Of a stretch of 64,000 nucleotides of DNA, positions 24,938-34,123 are shown one piece after another; position 1 is the first letter of the stretch, and every line of letters starts with the position of its first letter. The position numbers and the translations under genes are program-made. Source of the stretch: an uncultured Bacteroidota bacterium (lineage in GTDB: Bacteria > Bacteroidota > Bacteroidia > Chitinophagales > Chitinophagaceae); assembly GCA_903839875.1 (NCBI GenBank), contig CAIMDZ010000113.1, forward strand, positions 62,001 to 126,000. The letters are read 5' to 3'. Below the pieces are notes generated by a model that ran no database searches, was not told the DNA's origin, and saw only the letters and a program-made list of their open reading frames with translations.

Positions 24938-25990
24938 CTATAGATTTATACGTTCAAAGAAGATATCCTCATGCCTGTCTGTGTAAAATACATTATAGAA
25001 TATCCAAGGCAGGCCATCCGCGGCGAAATAGTAGTGGCCGAGTAAACGGACGCTGAATATGCCTGAATTACTGGTCCTTTCCCATTTTCTTAATAGTTTG
25101 TTTTCACCTGTCGAAGGGTAAAGTACAAGCTTTATAGAATCATGTTCTGGAACCGTTTCTGTTTTAATTATAAAGCTCCAACCAGAATCAGTATAGGAGT
25201 TATAATATTGGGGGATATCAGCAAAATAAGTATCAGCCTCTGAGCTTTTTTTTTGTCTTGGATGATTCTCGGTACTTACTGACACGACACAATTCAGACT
25301 TCCATTGCAATACAATCTTTCTATGGGTGAATCCCATTTGTTCGGACGCATCATTTTAAAGCGTTGGCGGCTAAAAAACAGGCTATCTCCGGAAACCCGC
25401 AGATCACTCAGATGGGTCGTATCATAAAAAAGTGTTGCTTCCTCCGAGCCATCAGGTGAAAATTTCAATAGCGAGTTGCTATTTTTGGGTTGCTTCCAAC
25501 CTTTGTAAGGATGAGTCAGGAAGAAAATAGTACCGTCTTTTCGCACATCGAATTCCTGAATGCCATCTTGATGAGCAGGTAGTTCAATTTCCAGGAATTG
25601 CGCGAGCTGCCAGGACGAATCATAGACATACAGGTAACTCATCCCATAATGGTGATCACCCAGCAGATAATATTTGCCCCCTCTAATTTTAATTTTCGGC
25701 TTGTAGGCATATTGATTTAGGTGCGCAACAAAGGAGATGCTGTCAGGTTCTTCAATCTTGCTTACCAGTAATTCCCCTTTTTTTCTTTTATGCCAGTATT
25801 TGTCTTTTTCATGTCTGGTAACAACATAGTAAATTGAATCAGGCCCTTTAAAAATCTCAATGAAGTCCTGGAAAAACAAATAGTTCAATCTGTACGCTCC
25901 AGTATTCATCTTTACCCATTCCTGTGCATTGCAATTATCAGTTATGACCAGCAGTGGAACAAAAAGGGCAAAAGCCAGCCTATAAAACAT
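24938..25990 (-). CDS. Secreted beta-propeller-like protein of unknown function
   Basis: The 350-residue product has a signal peptide (MFYRLAFALFVPLLVITDNCNAQ). A beta-rich chain follows with repeated 'GxxYxxxGDHHYGxxYLYVYDSSWQ'-like strands, 'DVRKDGTIFFLTHPYKG' and 'LLKFSPDGSEEATLFYD', suggestive of a propeller. I recognise no catalytic motif or family and no T9SS tail. A perfect -7 box (TATATTTG) is at 26040-26047 on the same strand. Confidence 0.65.
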   Translation of the reverse strand: MFYRLAFALFVPLLVITDNCNAQEWVKMNTGAYRLNYLFFQDFIEIFKGPDSIYYVVTRHEKDKYWHKRKKGELLVSKIEEPDSISFVAHLNQYAYKPKIKIRGGKYYLLGDHHYGMSYLYVYDSSWQLAQFLEIELPAHQDGIQEFDVRKDGTIFFLTHPYKGWKQPKNSNSLLKFSPDGSEEATLFYDTTHLSDLRVSGDSLFFSRQRFKMMRPNKWDSPIERLYCNGSLNCVVSVSTENHPRQKKSSEADTYFADIPQYYNSYTDSGWSFIIKTETVPEHDSIKLVLYPSTGENKLLRKWERTSNSGIFSVRLLGHYYFAADGLPWIFYNVFYTDRHEDIFFERINL

Positions 25991-26039
25991 TATGGTTAGA
26001 TTTTCGGATCAATAATTGCTCATAGATGTGAGCGGTTAC

Positions 26040-26047
26040 CAAATATA
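26040..26047 (-). promoter_or_regulatory. -7 box (TATATTTG) for the propeller-like protein gene
   Basis: It is a perfect consensus on the minus strand, 50 bases ahead of the start at 25990. Confidence 0.5.
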
Positions 26048-26073
26048 CTTCATTCATGATAAATGTGAAGTAT

Positions 26074-26150
26074 TTCCGCCCTTGTTGGTGTTCTTCACCA
26101 ACAAGCTCGCGCAGGAAAATCGCGCATACGTAACATCTCCTCTCCCTTGG
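26074..26150. repeat. ~75-bp palindromic dispersed repeat, copy 3
   Basis: TTCCGCCCTTGTTGGTG pairs with CACCAACAAG, followed by CTCGCGCAGGA, ATACGTAACATC and TCTCCCTTGG, colinear with the copy at 13251-13326. Confidence 0.65.
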
Positions 26151-26486
26151 AAGTCTATCCCGATTTTTCATCGTCAAGGCTGGGAAAGGTCTCCCCCTGC
26201 TATTTGTGCTTCCAGCAACCCTGCACCTGACAACATCCACATTTCCTCCCATCTTGTCACAACCATTTTGTCAGTTGGCAGATAGCAAGACGCACTCCAA
26301 AAAGATATACACAAAATTCCGCTCACCCTAACGCTTTGAATCTTAAAACCCATGCCCGCAAATCACTAAAAAATGTTGGTAACTCTTTGTACTTCCGGCA
26401 TGAAAATTGCGGAATAATTATTGCTGTAAAATCGTCATCAAACATGAAAACAAAAAATGAAAATCAAATAGTCGCTGGAAGAACAC

Positions 26487-26526
26487 AACACCTCCCTCTC
26501 CTTTTGGAGAGGGCCGGGAAGAGGTC
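26487..26526. repeat. CTCTCC...GGAGAG palindromic repeat, intergenic copy
   Basis: It is nearly identical to the in-gene copy at 8910-8948: CCCTCTCC-TTTT-GGAGAGGG followed by CCGGGAAGAGG. The 26150-27086 region otherwise has no supported gene. Confidence 0.7.
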
Positions 26527-26560
26527 AAACATTCCCGGCTTGCCTGCCGATAATCATGGT

Positions 26561-26770
26561 GATTTAGGCAAAATAAAAAGTGAATTTTTAGGGAGAGCCA
26601 CAACATTCCCAATGATTTCGACAAAATAAAAAGTGAATTTTTGGGAGAGTCACAACATTCCCAATGATTTCGACAAAATAAAAAGTGAATTTTTAGGGAG
26701 AGTCACAACATTCCCAATGATTTCGACAAAATAAAAAGTGAATTTTTGGGAGAGTCACAACATTCCCGGT
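26561..26770. repeat. Tandem array, four units of 53/52/53/52 bp
   Basis: Units begin at 26561, 26614, 26666 and 26719, each running GATTTcgACAAAATAAAAAG, TGAATTTTT(A)GGGAGAG and CACAACATTCCC. A fifth partial copy of the first words begins at 26771. Units 1 and 3 carry one extra A (TTTTTAGGG) against units 2 and 4 (TTTTTGGG), so the array looks like a duplicated 105-bp pair. There are no spacers, so it is not CRISPR. Confidence 0.9.
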
Positions 26771-27086
26771 GATTTAGGCAAATATTTTTTCCAATAAAAG
26801 AACACCATGAACCCCTATAGTTAAAATCTATTTTCTGGAACCCATAGTAATATTCCAAATGATTAAGATAAAGTCCCACTGGTTTAAGTTTTTAAAACTT
26901 AAATCACCAATAAAATGAAGGTCTGCGACCGGCAGCATATTTTCTGTTGCCAAATCGAAGATCAAATCCCGGACAATAATTAATCACAGGTTAGTGTTTG
27001 TCATATTCTTGCCGTCTGACTCACTTTTTTTTAGCTATTTTGATTTCTTTACTTATATTTACGTTAAATAAGGCAGAAAGAATCTC

Positions 27087-27821
27087 ATGACAAAAAGGAT
27101 ACTACCCGTTTTTTTGCTGGTGATCATGTGTATGATCACTATGTATTCATGCAAAAAGCGTACTGTAAGTACGCTCGATGCTACCCGCAATTATTTTCCG
27201 CTCAACTATGGAAAGTATATTACCTATGACGTGGATTCGATATATTATTTTGGTTCTACAGGCACAAAATATGAATCCAAATGCCAGTTGAAATACATGG
27301 TTTCAGATACCTTCACCGATACCAGGAACAGGCTTTCCTATATCCTTGATATTTATTACCGCCCATACGATGGGTCTGACTGGACGCCAAGCAGGGTTGT
27401 TCTGCTTACACCTACCGCCAACAGCTTACTTTATTCACAGGATGGCACACAGTATATCAAACTGATGTTCCCTATTTCTGAAGGCTTTACATGGCCGGGC
27501 AACCAATATGCTGAAGTGCAGGATAGCCTTTACGCTTACCTGAATAACTGGAATTATACCTACCAGAATTATCACCTTTCTTATTTCAACGGCCGCGTTA
27601 ATTTCGACAATACGGTTACCTGCCTGGAGAATGATGAAAACGTGAATTACCAGAATGTTGATTCCATTGTTGCCGGTTACAGAACCTATGCCAAAGAAGT
27701 ATACGCCTGCAATGTGGGTATGATCTACAAAGAATGGACACACTATACCTGGGGCAAGCCTGATACCACTCAAAACAGGAATGGCTACAGTGTAATAATG
27801 CGTGCTATAGACCACAATTAA
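27087..27821 (+). CDS. Lipoprotein of unknown function
   Basis: The 244-residue protein has a lipoprotein signal peptide ending MYSC (Cys22). A single beta-rich domain follows: 'DATRNYFPLNYGKYITYDVD' at its start and 'LKYMVSDTFTDTRNRLSYIL' next, like other Bacteroidota surface lipoproteins with a 'YFPL..G...Y.VDS' opening. I know no activity. It is followed after four bases by the secreted subtilase gene, so the two are co-transcribed and may act together at the cell surface. Confidence 0.75.
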   Translation: MTKRILPVFLLVIMCMITMYSCKKRTVSTLDATRNYFPLNYGKYITYDVDSIYYFGSTGTKYESKCQLKYMVSDTFTDTRNRLSYILDIYYRPYDGSDWTPSRVVLLTPTANSLLYSQDGTQYIKLMFPISEGFTWPGNQYAEVQDSLYAYLNNWNYTYQNYHLSYFNGRVNFDNTVTCLENDENVNYQNVDSIVAGYRTYAKEVYACNVGMIYKEWTHYTWGKPDTTQNRNGYSVIMRAIDHN

Positions 27822-27825
27822 TTTT

Positions 27826-29484
27826 ATGTGCAGGAAAGTCCTTGGGGCCGTTTTGGTCATTGTGTTTTTGGTATGTGATACGGCATCAGCTGTCCAGTAT
27901 GCCTTCCAGGTCAATTTTACAGACAAAAACAATACCCCTTACAGCATCAGCAGCCCGATTGTATATTTATCTTCCAGGGCATTGGCACGCAGAACCTTAC
28001 AGGGGATACCTGTTGACAGTACCGACCTGCCGGTAAACCCTGCCTATATAGATAGCGTTCTGAATCTTACCGGGGGCATCTTACATGAATCGAGCCGTTG
28101 GCTGAACCTCTGTGTAATACTGCTTTCAGACTCCACACAAATTCATGCGCTTAACGGCAAGCCGTTTATCAGGAGCACAAAATACCTCGCCTATTATAGT
28201 TCCGACCTCCATCATAAATCTGCGTCAGGCTCAGCAATTGTAGCGAAAAAAACGACTTCCGACAACTCTTATTACTACTACACGTGGGATCAGACCAATA
28301 TGGTAAGCGGTTACTTCCTGCACGACAACGGATTTAAAGGCGCCGGCAAGCTTATAGCCGTGCTGGATGCCGGTTTTATTGGAACAGATACCCATCCCGG
28401 CTTCGATAGCCTCAGGTCTTCTGGCCGCTTGCTCGATGTGCACAATTTCACCCTCGCCATCAGCAACGTTTACAATTCAGATACGCATGGCACAGAGGTG
28501 TTGTCCACAATGGCTGGCTATGTACCCGGCACTTATGTAGGCAGCGCACCGCTTGCTTCTTACGCGCTTTATATTACCGAGGATAGCGGAGGAGAAAACG
28601 TTGTGGAACTGGTAAATATGCTTTGCGGAGCAGAACGTGCCGACAGCCTCGGCGCCGATATTATAACCACATCACTGGGTTATAATACATTCGACGATCC
28701 CGCTTTTAATTTTAATTTCCCAACAGATTTCAATGGCATAACAACTGTTGCTGCACAGGCCGCGAATATAGCCACCAAAAAAGGCATACTGTTTGTAGCT
28801 ACAGCAGGTAATGAAGGCGGCGGCGGCTGGAATATGATACTAACCCCCGGCGATGCCGATAGCGCACTGACTATAGGCTCTGTGGATGCTACAGGCGCCG
28901 TTTGGCCTGCCAGCGGTTATGGTCCTAATGCAGCAGGACAGGTAAAACCTGATGTATGCGGAATGGGGCATGGCGGATGGACAATTAATCCTTCTGGCGG
29001 GTATAATCCATTAGATGGCACATCTATTTCTACCCCTCAGATTGCAGGCTGGGCTGCATGTTTATGGCAGGCTAACCCCAATGCAACAACTTACCAGATA
29101 CGACAGGGGATAATAAGATGTGCAAGTGCTTACAGCGCCCCCACAAACCATATTGGCTACGGTATACCTGACTTTACCTGTACCGAACAACTCGTAAATG
29201 TAAAAGATACACCTGCCCCTTTTACACCTTCAAATTGGGTGATCGCCAGCCCAAATCCTTTCAATAATGAACTGAGGCTGGAAGTCGCACCTGATGCAAC
29301 ACAGAATGTTGATTTCAGTCTGGCAGATATGACCGGAAGAAAGGTTTATTCCACCCGGTTATATCTCTGCAAAGGATTTAACCCACCGGTTACTCTTTCC
29401 CTGCCCGGGCTTCCCGCTGGTGTTTATGTTCTTAAAGCTGTTTCTGCTGCACAACAGCAGGTATTAAGACTGGAGAAAAATTAA
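27826..29484 (+). CDS. Subtilisin-like serine protease (S8) with T9SS type A tail
   Basis: The 552-residue secreted protease has a signal peptide (cleaved after ~22 residues), a prodomain-like N-terminal region and a peptidase S8 domain. The catalytic triad is Asp181 (IAVLDAGF), His221 (SDTHGTEVLS) and Ser400 (DGTSISTPQIAG), with oxyanion Asn329 in ATAGNEGG. The C-terminus (from ~475: 'VIASPNPFNNELRLEV', 'LADMTGRKVYS', 'GLPAGVYVLKAVS') is a type A sorting domain, so it should be exported by T9SS. It lies four bases behind a lipoprotein gene. Confidence 0.93.
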   Translation: MCRKVLGAVLVIVFLVCDTASAVQYAFQVNFTDKNNTPYSISSPIVYLSSRALARRTLQGIPVDSTDLPVNPAYIDSVLNLTGGILHESSRWLNLCVILLSDSTQIHALNGKPFIRSTKYLAYYSSDLHHKSASGSAIVAKKTTSDNSYYYYTWDQTNMVSGYFLHDNGFKGAGKLIAVLDAGFIGTDTHPGFDSLRSSGRLLDVHNFTLAISNVYNSDTHGTEVLSTMAGYVPGTYVGSAPLASYALYITEDSGGENVVELVNMLCGAERADSLGADIITTSLGYNTFDDPAFNFNFPTDFNGITTVAAQAANIATKKGILFVATAGNEGGGGWNMILTPGDADSALTIGSVDATGAVWPASGYGPNAAGQVKPDVCGMGHGGWTINPSGGYNPLDGTSISTPQIAGWAACLWQANPNATTYQIRQGIIRCASAYSAPTNHIGYGIPDFTCTEQLVNVKDTPAPFTPSNWVIASPNPFNNELRLEVAPDATQNVDFSLADMTGRKVYSTRLYLCKGFNPPVTLSLPGLPAGVYVLKAVSAAQQQVLRLEKN

Positions 29485-29582
29485 ATAATATTATCGGTGG
29501 TTATTTTGTCAGGCTAAGCAGGAAGCCCAATAGCCTGGATGGTTATTCCCCTTTTGGCTCGGGGTTGTGCATTAGCGAAAGT

Positions 29583-30854
29583 CTATCCCGATTTTTCATC
29601 GGGTGGGGTGAAGAGGATGCCTTTTTTATGCAGAGTTGAAAACGATTTATTATTGGATTTCATAAACAACAATGCAGTAAAAACAGCATAAAATATAACA
29701 CCCCGTTGCATGGATAAAACAGTTTCTGTAAAGAACGTAGCACAGAGAATAATGAGCAGGTATAAGTAAACATGGTCCTTATCCATGATCGCCTTCCGGA
29801 ACTGAACAATAAGGACTACTCCACTCACAACGATCCCCGCAATACCGAAGGACACCCATTGGAAGAAGTACTCGCTGTGTGTATCATAATATTCAACCTG
29901 CAGATTATTAGTGAGAGAATAAGCAAGGTATCTTTCCTGCAGCACCTGGTACAGCCGGCCTGGCCCAACGCCTTTGAGCCAATACTCCTTAAGCAGCGAG
30001 ATATCCATATTCCAGATCAATTTGCGCATGGAAATGGAATTATCTGTATTGCCGCTGCCCGAGCTCAGGCCCTGTATAGTCTCCTTGACACGCTGGCTGA
30101 AAAAAGGAACAAAAAACCATGCAGCGGCAAGAGTGGCCACCAATCCGGCAAGCAGCGCTTTATACTTATACAGGGTGGCCCTGTTAAATAGTGCGTAGTG
30201 AATAAGAATAACAACCAATGCGAGCAGCGGCGTCTTGGGGCTCAACGCCAGCAGAAATGCAAGCAGGCAGCAGAGAAGCATATTCTTAAAAATGATCGCT
30301 GCCCGCGAAATATGGCCAGGCAACAGCAATAGTATGCTGATAGAAAAACACAGGTACATCCCCATGTAAGTAGGATGTATGTCGGTGAAATGATGAAACA
30401 ATGTCCGGTAGGCAACGTGAGATAATGTGTAACCGGGGACAGCATGCAGGTACTGGTAAATGTAACCCACGTTGGCAGCAAAACATGCAACGGTACATGC
30501 ATACACAAAATACAGTAACTCGCCTGCTATCAAAGAACCAAAACCGGGGGAGATGATGGCAAATATAAAAGGCATCAGCAATAGCGAAACCCTGTGCTGG
30601 CAAAGAGATGAAAGCTGTTTAAGATATTCGTGAGGGGTAAATGGAATGGCTATCAGCAGCAAGAGAAAAGGGCTGCCAATCATTAGTGCCCTTAGGTATT
30701 GCTTAGCGGGCGCCCCCTGATTCATGCTGAACGTGCGGACAATAAAGTACAGGCATGCGGCCATTAGCGCCCACACCTGCAGTTTCATGGGCAGGAAGAA
30801 GGAAACCATCAGCACCCTTGCGGCATATTTGTCTATCTGGGTTGGCTGGTTCAT
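29583..30854 (-). CDS. O-antigen ligase/polymerase-like membrane protein (Wzy_C-like)
   Basis: The 423-residue protein has about ten transmembrane helices and one long extracytoplasmic loop (~residues 260-330) with 'SMRKLIWNMDISLLKEYWLKG' in part and 'GVGPGRLYQVLQERY'. The motif W-x-x-G-x-G-P-G is usual for the WaaL/Wzy_C ligase family, which joins lipid-linked glycans to lipid A core or polymerises repeat units. It overlaps the upstream glycosyltransferase gene by four bases (ATGA), so the two form an operon. The last codons (PDEKSG-stop) are supplied by a CCCGAT...ATCGGG palindrome. Confidence 0.85.
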   Translation of the reverse strand: MNQPTQIDKYAARVLMVSFFLPMKLQVWALMAACLYFIVRTFSMNQGAPAKQYLRALMIGSPFLLLLIAIPFTPHEYLKQLSSLCQHRVSLLLMPFIFAIISPGFGSLIAGELLYFVYACTVACFAANVGYIYQYLHAVPGYTLSHVAYRTLFHHFTDIHPTYMGMYLCFSISILLLLPGHISRAAIIFKNMLLCCLLAFLLALSPKTPLLALVVILIHYALFNRATLYKYKALLAGLVATLAAAWFFVPFFSQRVKETIQGLSSGSGNTDNSISMRKLIWNMDISLLKEYWLKGVGPGRLYQVLQERYLAYSLTNNLQVEYYDTHSEYFFQWVSFGIAGIVVSGVVLIVQFRKAIMDKDHVYLYLLIILCATFFTETVLSMQRGVIFYAVFTALLFMKSNNKSFSTLHKKGILFTPPDEKSG

Positions 30855-31978
30855 TTTTTGTTCCCGTAAAATTCTTTCATAGCATTATTTACAAAATCAG
30901 TGAACTCCCTGTGAAACCGGTCTGCTGAGAACCTTAGAGCATTTTGCCTGATCAGCGGATGATTGGTCAATGGTTGCGTTTCAAATTTCTTTACTGCTTC
31001 TATAATACTTTCTTCTGTCTGCTCCTGGAAAAAATAACCGGTTTCACCATCAATCACAGTTTCCTTATATCCGCCGTAATCAAGCGCAAGAACCGGTGTG
31101 CCACACGCCTGCACCTCCACACACATGATCCCGAAGTCTTCCTTGGCGGCAAAAATACATGCTTTTGCCTGCTGAATGTAACTGATCATTTCTTCATCTG
31201 GCCGGTAGCCGAGCCAGGTAATATTCGGAGCGTCATTCAGTATTCCGGCGAACTCCTTGGCACCCCACCCCTCACCAATCAACTGTAGTTTTTTATCCGG
31301 CATTTGCCTGAATGCGTTAATGACCAGGTCCATCTTTTTGTAAGGTACCACCCGGCCCACGCACAAATAATAGTCTTTACGCTGCGCCTCACAGAGCATA
31401 AACTTATCAACTCTTACAGGTGGGTAAATAACAGTGGATGTTCTTTGATAACTATTGGCAATCCGCTTCTGTATATGCACAGAGTTGGCAATAAAGTAAT
31501 GAACCCGTTTGGATGAAACCACATCCCATTTTCGCAGATAGCTTACAAACCTCCGGTAAATAAACGACCTGCCCATGGAATGGCCTGCAGCATAATCATC
31601 ATACATATCCCAGATAGGGCGCAATGGGGTATGGCAATAACAGATATTCAAAATTCCCGGATCGCTCCGGAATCCCTTAGCTACTGCGTGAGATGTGGAA
31701 ATGATCAAATCATAACCATTCAGGTTAAACCGTTTCATCAGCCAGGGCATAAAAGGCAAAAAGTACCTGTAGGTTTTCCGGATAAAGGGCACATGTTGAA
31801 GGATAGATGTCCTTACCGGCCTGTTGTTCAGTATTTCTTTCCTGGCAGATAAAGGGAACTTATCGAATAAGGCATAAATGGTTACGTCTTCCTGTTGATA
31901 AGCATCCAGTATAGCACTGGCTACCTTTTCAGCGCCTCCATTAGCATTAAACCAGTCTTGTACAAACGCCAGTTTCAT
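30851..31978 (-). CDS. Family 4 glycosyltransferase (GT-B)
   Basis: The 375-residue enzyme starts MKLAFVQDWFNANGGAEKV, the glycine-rich acceptor loop of GT4 enzymes. Its C-terminal donor domain holds 'YYLCVGRVVPYKKMDLVI', 'LQLIGEGWGAKEF' and the E-x7-E motif 'KEDFGIMCVEVQACGTPVLA'. An ATG at 32047 adds 23 residues that do not fit the fold, so 31978 is preferred. Together with the O-antigen ligase-like gene it probably makes a surface polysaccharide; donor and acceptor are unknown. Confidence 0.9.
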   Translation of the reverse strand: MKLAFVQDWFNANGGAEKVASAILDAYQQEDVTIYALFDKFPLSARKEILNNRPVRTSILQHVPFIRKTYRYFLPFMPWLMKRFNLNGYDLIISTSHAVAKGFRSDPGILNICYCHTPLRPIWDMYDDYAAGHSMGRSFIYRRFVSYLRKWDVVSSKRVHYFIANSVHIQKRIANSYQRTSTVIYPPVRVDKFMLCEAQRKDYYLCVGRVVPYKKMDLVINAFRQMPDKKLQLIGEGWGAKEFAGILNDAPNITWLGYRPDEEMISYIQQAKACIFAAKEDFGIMCVEVQACGTPVLALDYGGYKETVIDGETGYFFQEQTEESIIEAVKKFETQPLTNHPLIRQNALRFSADRFHREFTDFVNNAMKEFYGNKK

Positions 31979-32197
31979 TTCAGGGCACAATTTAGCAGTT
32001 TTATTGCGTTTTGCGTCAATACCCTGCAGACTGCATAGCACAGGCAAATAACCCTCCTATCTGAATCTTACGCTTAATTCTTTTTTTACCAACTATAAAT
32101 AAGTGCATCAAACGAAAAATGGTTGTGATTGACTTTTCTGGTGCTAAATGCACGGAAATGTTCCCACGACTTTTCAACGTATTAACTTATCAACCAA

Positions 32198-33964
32198 TCA
32201 CAACACATCTTTCTCTTTCATCTGCTCCACCGCTGTATAAAGGTTGTAATAAGCCCCCCTGTCATTTATAAGCGAAGCATGATCTCCACGCTCAATGATC
32301 TCCCCATGATCCATTACTATGATCTCATTCGCCTTGCGTATGGTGGATAGCCGGTGTGCTATTACAATGGATGTGCGCCCGGTGATAAGCGTATCTATGG
32401 CGTGTTGTATCAGTTGCTCGCTTTCACTGTCTACCGAGGAGGTAGCTTCATCAAGAATGAGGATGGATGGATCGTAAAGCAAAGCCCGTGCAAATGACAG
32501 CAATTGCCGCTGCCCTTGCGATAAAGTATTTCCACGTTCCATAACATCAAAATCATAGCCCCCCGGCAGACGCATGATGAAGTCGTGCATACCCAGCATT
32601 TTACAAACTTCTATTACTTTCTCACGGGAAATATCCGGGTTGCGAAGCGTTATATTATCTGAAATGGTTCCTGAAAAAAGAAAAACATCCTGCAGCACTA
32701 TACCAATATGCTTTCTGAGGCTGTATATATCATACTCTTTAATTTCGTGACCATCTATAAGAATTTTGCCGCTCTCTGTCTCATAGAGCCTGTTAAGGAT
32801 GCTGATCAATGAGGTTTTACCAGCGCCGGTATGCCCCACCACTGCCATTGTTTTTCCCGCACTTATACTAAAGGTAACCCCTTTCAATACCGGCACTCCG
32901 GGCTTATAACTGAAATGAACATCTGTGAACTCCACATCACCTTTGATTTTCTCTGCTACAAGGGTTCCATTATAATCCAAATGCTCGTCGCTGTCCAGAA
33001 CAGTAAAAACACGTTCCCCTGCAATTATGCCCATCTGCAGCACATTAAACTTATCCGCCATCATCCTCAATGGGCGGAATAAAAGGTTCAGGTACATCAC
33101 GAAAGCAATGATAACACCCGCGGTAGCGCCATAATTAAGTATTCGTGACGCGCCATACCATACCAGCAGCCCAAGGGACATGGCCAGTATTATTTCAACA
33201 ATAGGAAAGAACACCGAATACGCAAATATGCCTTTAATGTTCGCATTACGGTGTTCTTTATTGATTGATTTAAATTGCTCCATTTCCCGTTGTTCCGCTG
33301 CAAATGCCTGCACTATATACATCCCTGTAAGATGCTCCTGTACAAAAGCGTTGAGCGCAGCAACAGCATTGCGCACGCGTTGAAACGATTTATTGACCGC
33401 TTCCTTGAACCACCATGTGGCAATTATCAGAAGCGGAAATGTTGACAGGCAAACAAGGGTAAGCCGCCAGTCGGTAACTGACATCACAATTATAATTGAG
33501 ATAATAGTCAGGATATCCGCTACGATTGAAATTATACCTTCAGAAAAAACATCGTTTATAGATTCTATATCATTTATGGTGCGTGTGGTCAGCGTTCCTA
33601 TTGGCATACGGTCGAAATAAGAAATGTTTTGAAAAAGTATCTTTTTGAAAACTGTATTCCGAAGGTCGTTTACAACGGTTTGCCCCAGCCAGTTGGTACG
33701 GTAGGTAAACCAGAAACGCAATAAACTCTCTATCATCAGCATACCAAACTGAAAAACGCTGATCCACATCAACCCCTCGAACAGGTTATTGCCAATATAT
33801 TTATCAACAGAAACTTTTATCAGGAAGGGTCTTAATGGTGATAACACAGCCAGGATGACAGCAAGGGAAATAGTCAGGAAAAGGGTTTTCCGGTACGGTG
33901 CAGTAAATGAAAAAATGCGCCGTAATAAACGAAGATCAAAAACTTTTTTTGTACCTGTAGTCAT
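32198..33964 (-). CDS. ABC exporter, fused permease-ATPase (MsbA-like half transporter)
   Basis: The 588-residue half transporter has six transmembrane helices in the first ~310 residues. The ATPase domain has Walker A 'VGHTGAGKTSLI', signature LSQGQRQLL, Walker B 'SILILDEATSSVD' and the H-loop 'IVIAHRLSTI'. Two copies should make the active dimer. Homologues export lipids, drugs or peptides, and the order in the membrane domain is closest to MsbA/LmrA types. Nearby glycan genes make a lipid or glycolipid substrate plausible, without proof. Confidence 0.92.
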   Translation of the reverse strand: MTTGTKKVFDLRLLRRIFSFTAPYRKTLFLTISLAVILAVLSPLRPFLIKVSVDKYIGNNLFEGLMWISVFQFGMLMIESLLRFWFTYRTNWLGQTVVNDLRNTVFKKILFQNISYFDRMPIGTLTTRTINDIESINDVFSEGIISIVADILTIISIIIVMSVTDWRLTLVCLSTFPLLIIATWWFKEAVNKSFQRVRNAVAALNAFVQEHLTGMYIVQAFAAEQREMEQFKSINKEHRNANIKGIFAYSVFFPIVEIILAMSLGLLVWYGASRILNYGATAGVIIAFVMYLNLLFRPLRMMADKFNVLQMGIIAGERVFTVLDSDEHLDYNGTLVAEKIKGDVEFTDVHFSYKPGVPVLKGVTFSISAGKTMAVVGHTGAGKTSLISILNRLYETESGKILIDGHEIKEYDIYSLRKHIGIVLQDVFLFSGTISDNITLRNPDISREKVIEVCKMLGMHDFIMRLPGGYDFDVMERGNTLSQGQRQLLSFARALLYDPSILILDEATSSVDSESEQLIQHAIDTLITGRTSIVIAHRLSTIRKANEIIVMDHGEIIERGDHASLINDRGAYYNLYTAVEQMKEKDVL

Positions 33965-34123
33965 AAAAACCCTAAATCCCTAAAGGGACTTTGCCGGATC
34001 AACTAATTTAAGCTGTTCGTTAATAATGTTGCCAAATTGTATTCCCGCGGTGAAAAATAGAAACAGATTAATTGTAGCCCCCCGGCACCTGTCCCGATCT
34101 TTCATCGGTAGAGGGCAGGGGCT

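Noticed and set aside
26336-26629. 97-codon plus-strand reading frame
   Set aside because: It runs through the CTCTCC palindrome and the tandem array; its composition comes from repeats and it has no start signal.
26561-26770. CRISPR array
   Set aside because: The 52/53-bp units are directly adjacent with no unique spacers between them, and there is no cas gene in the window.
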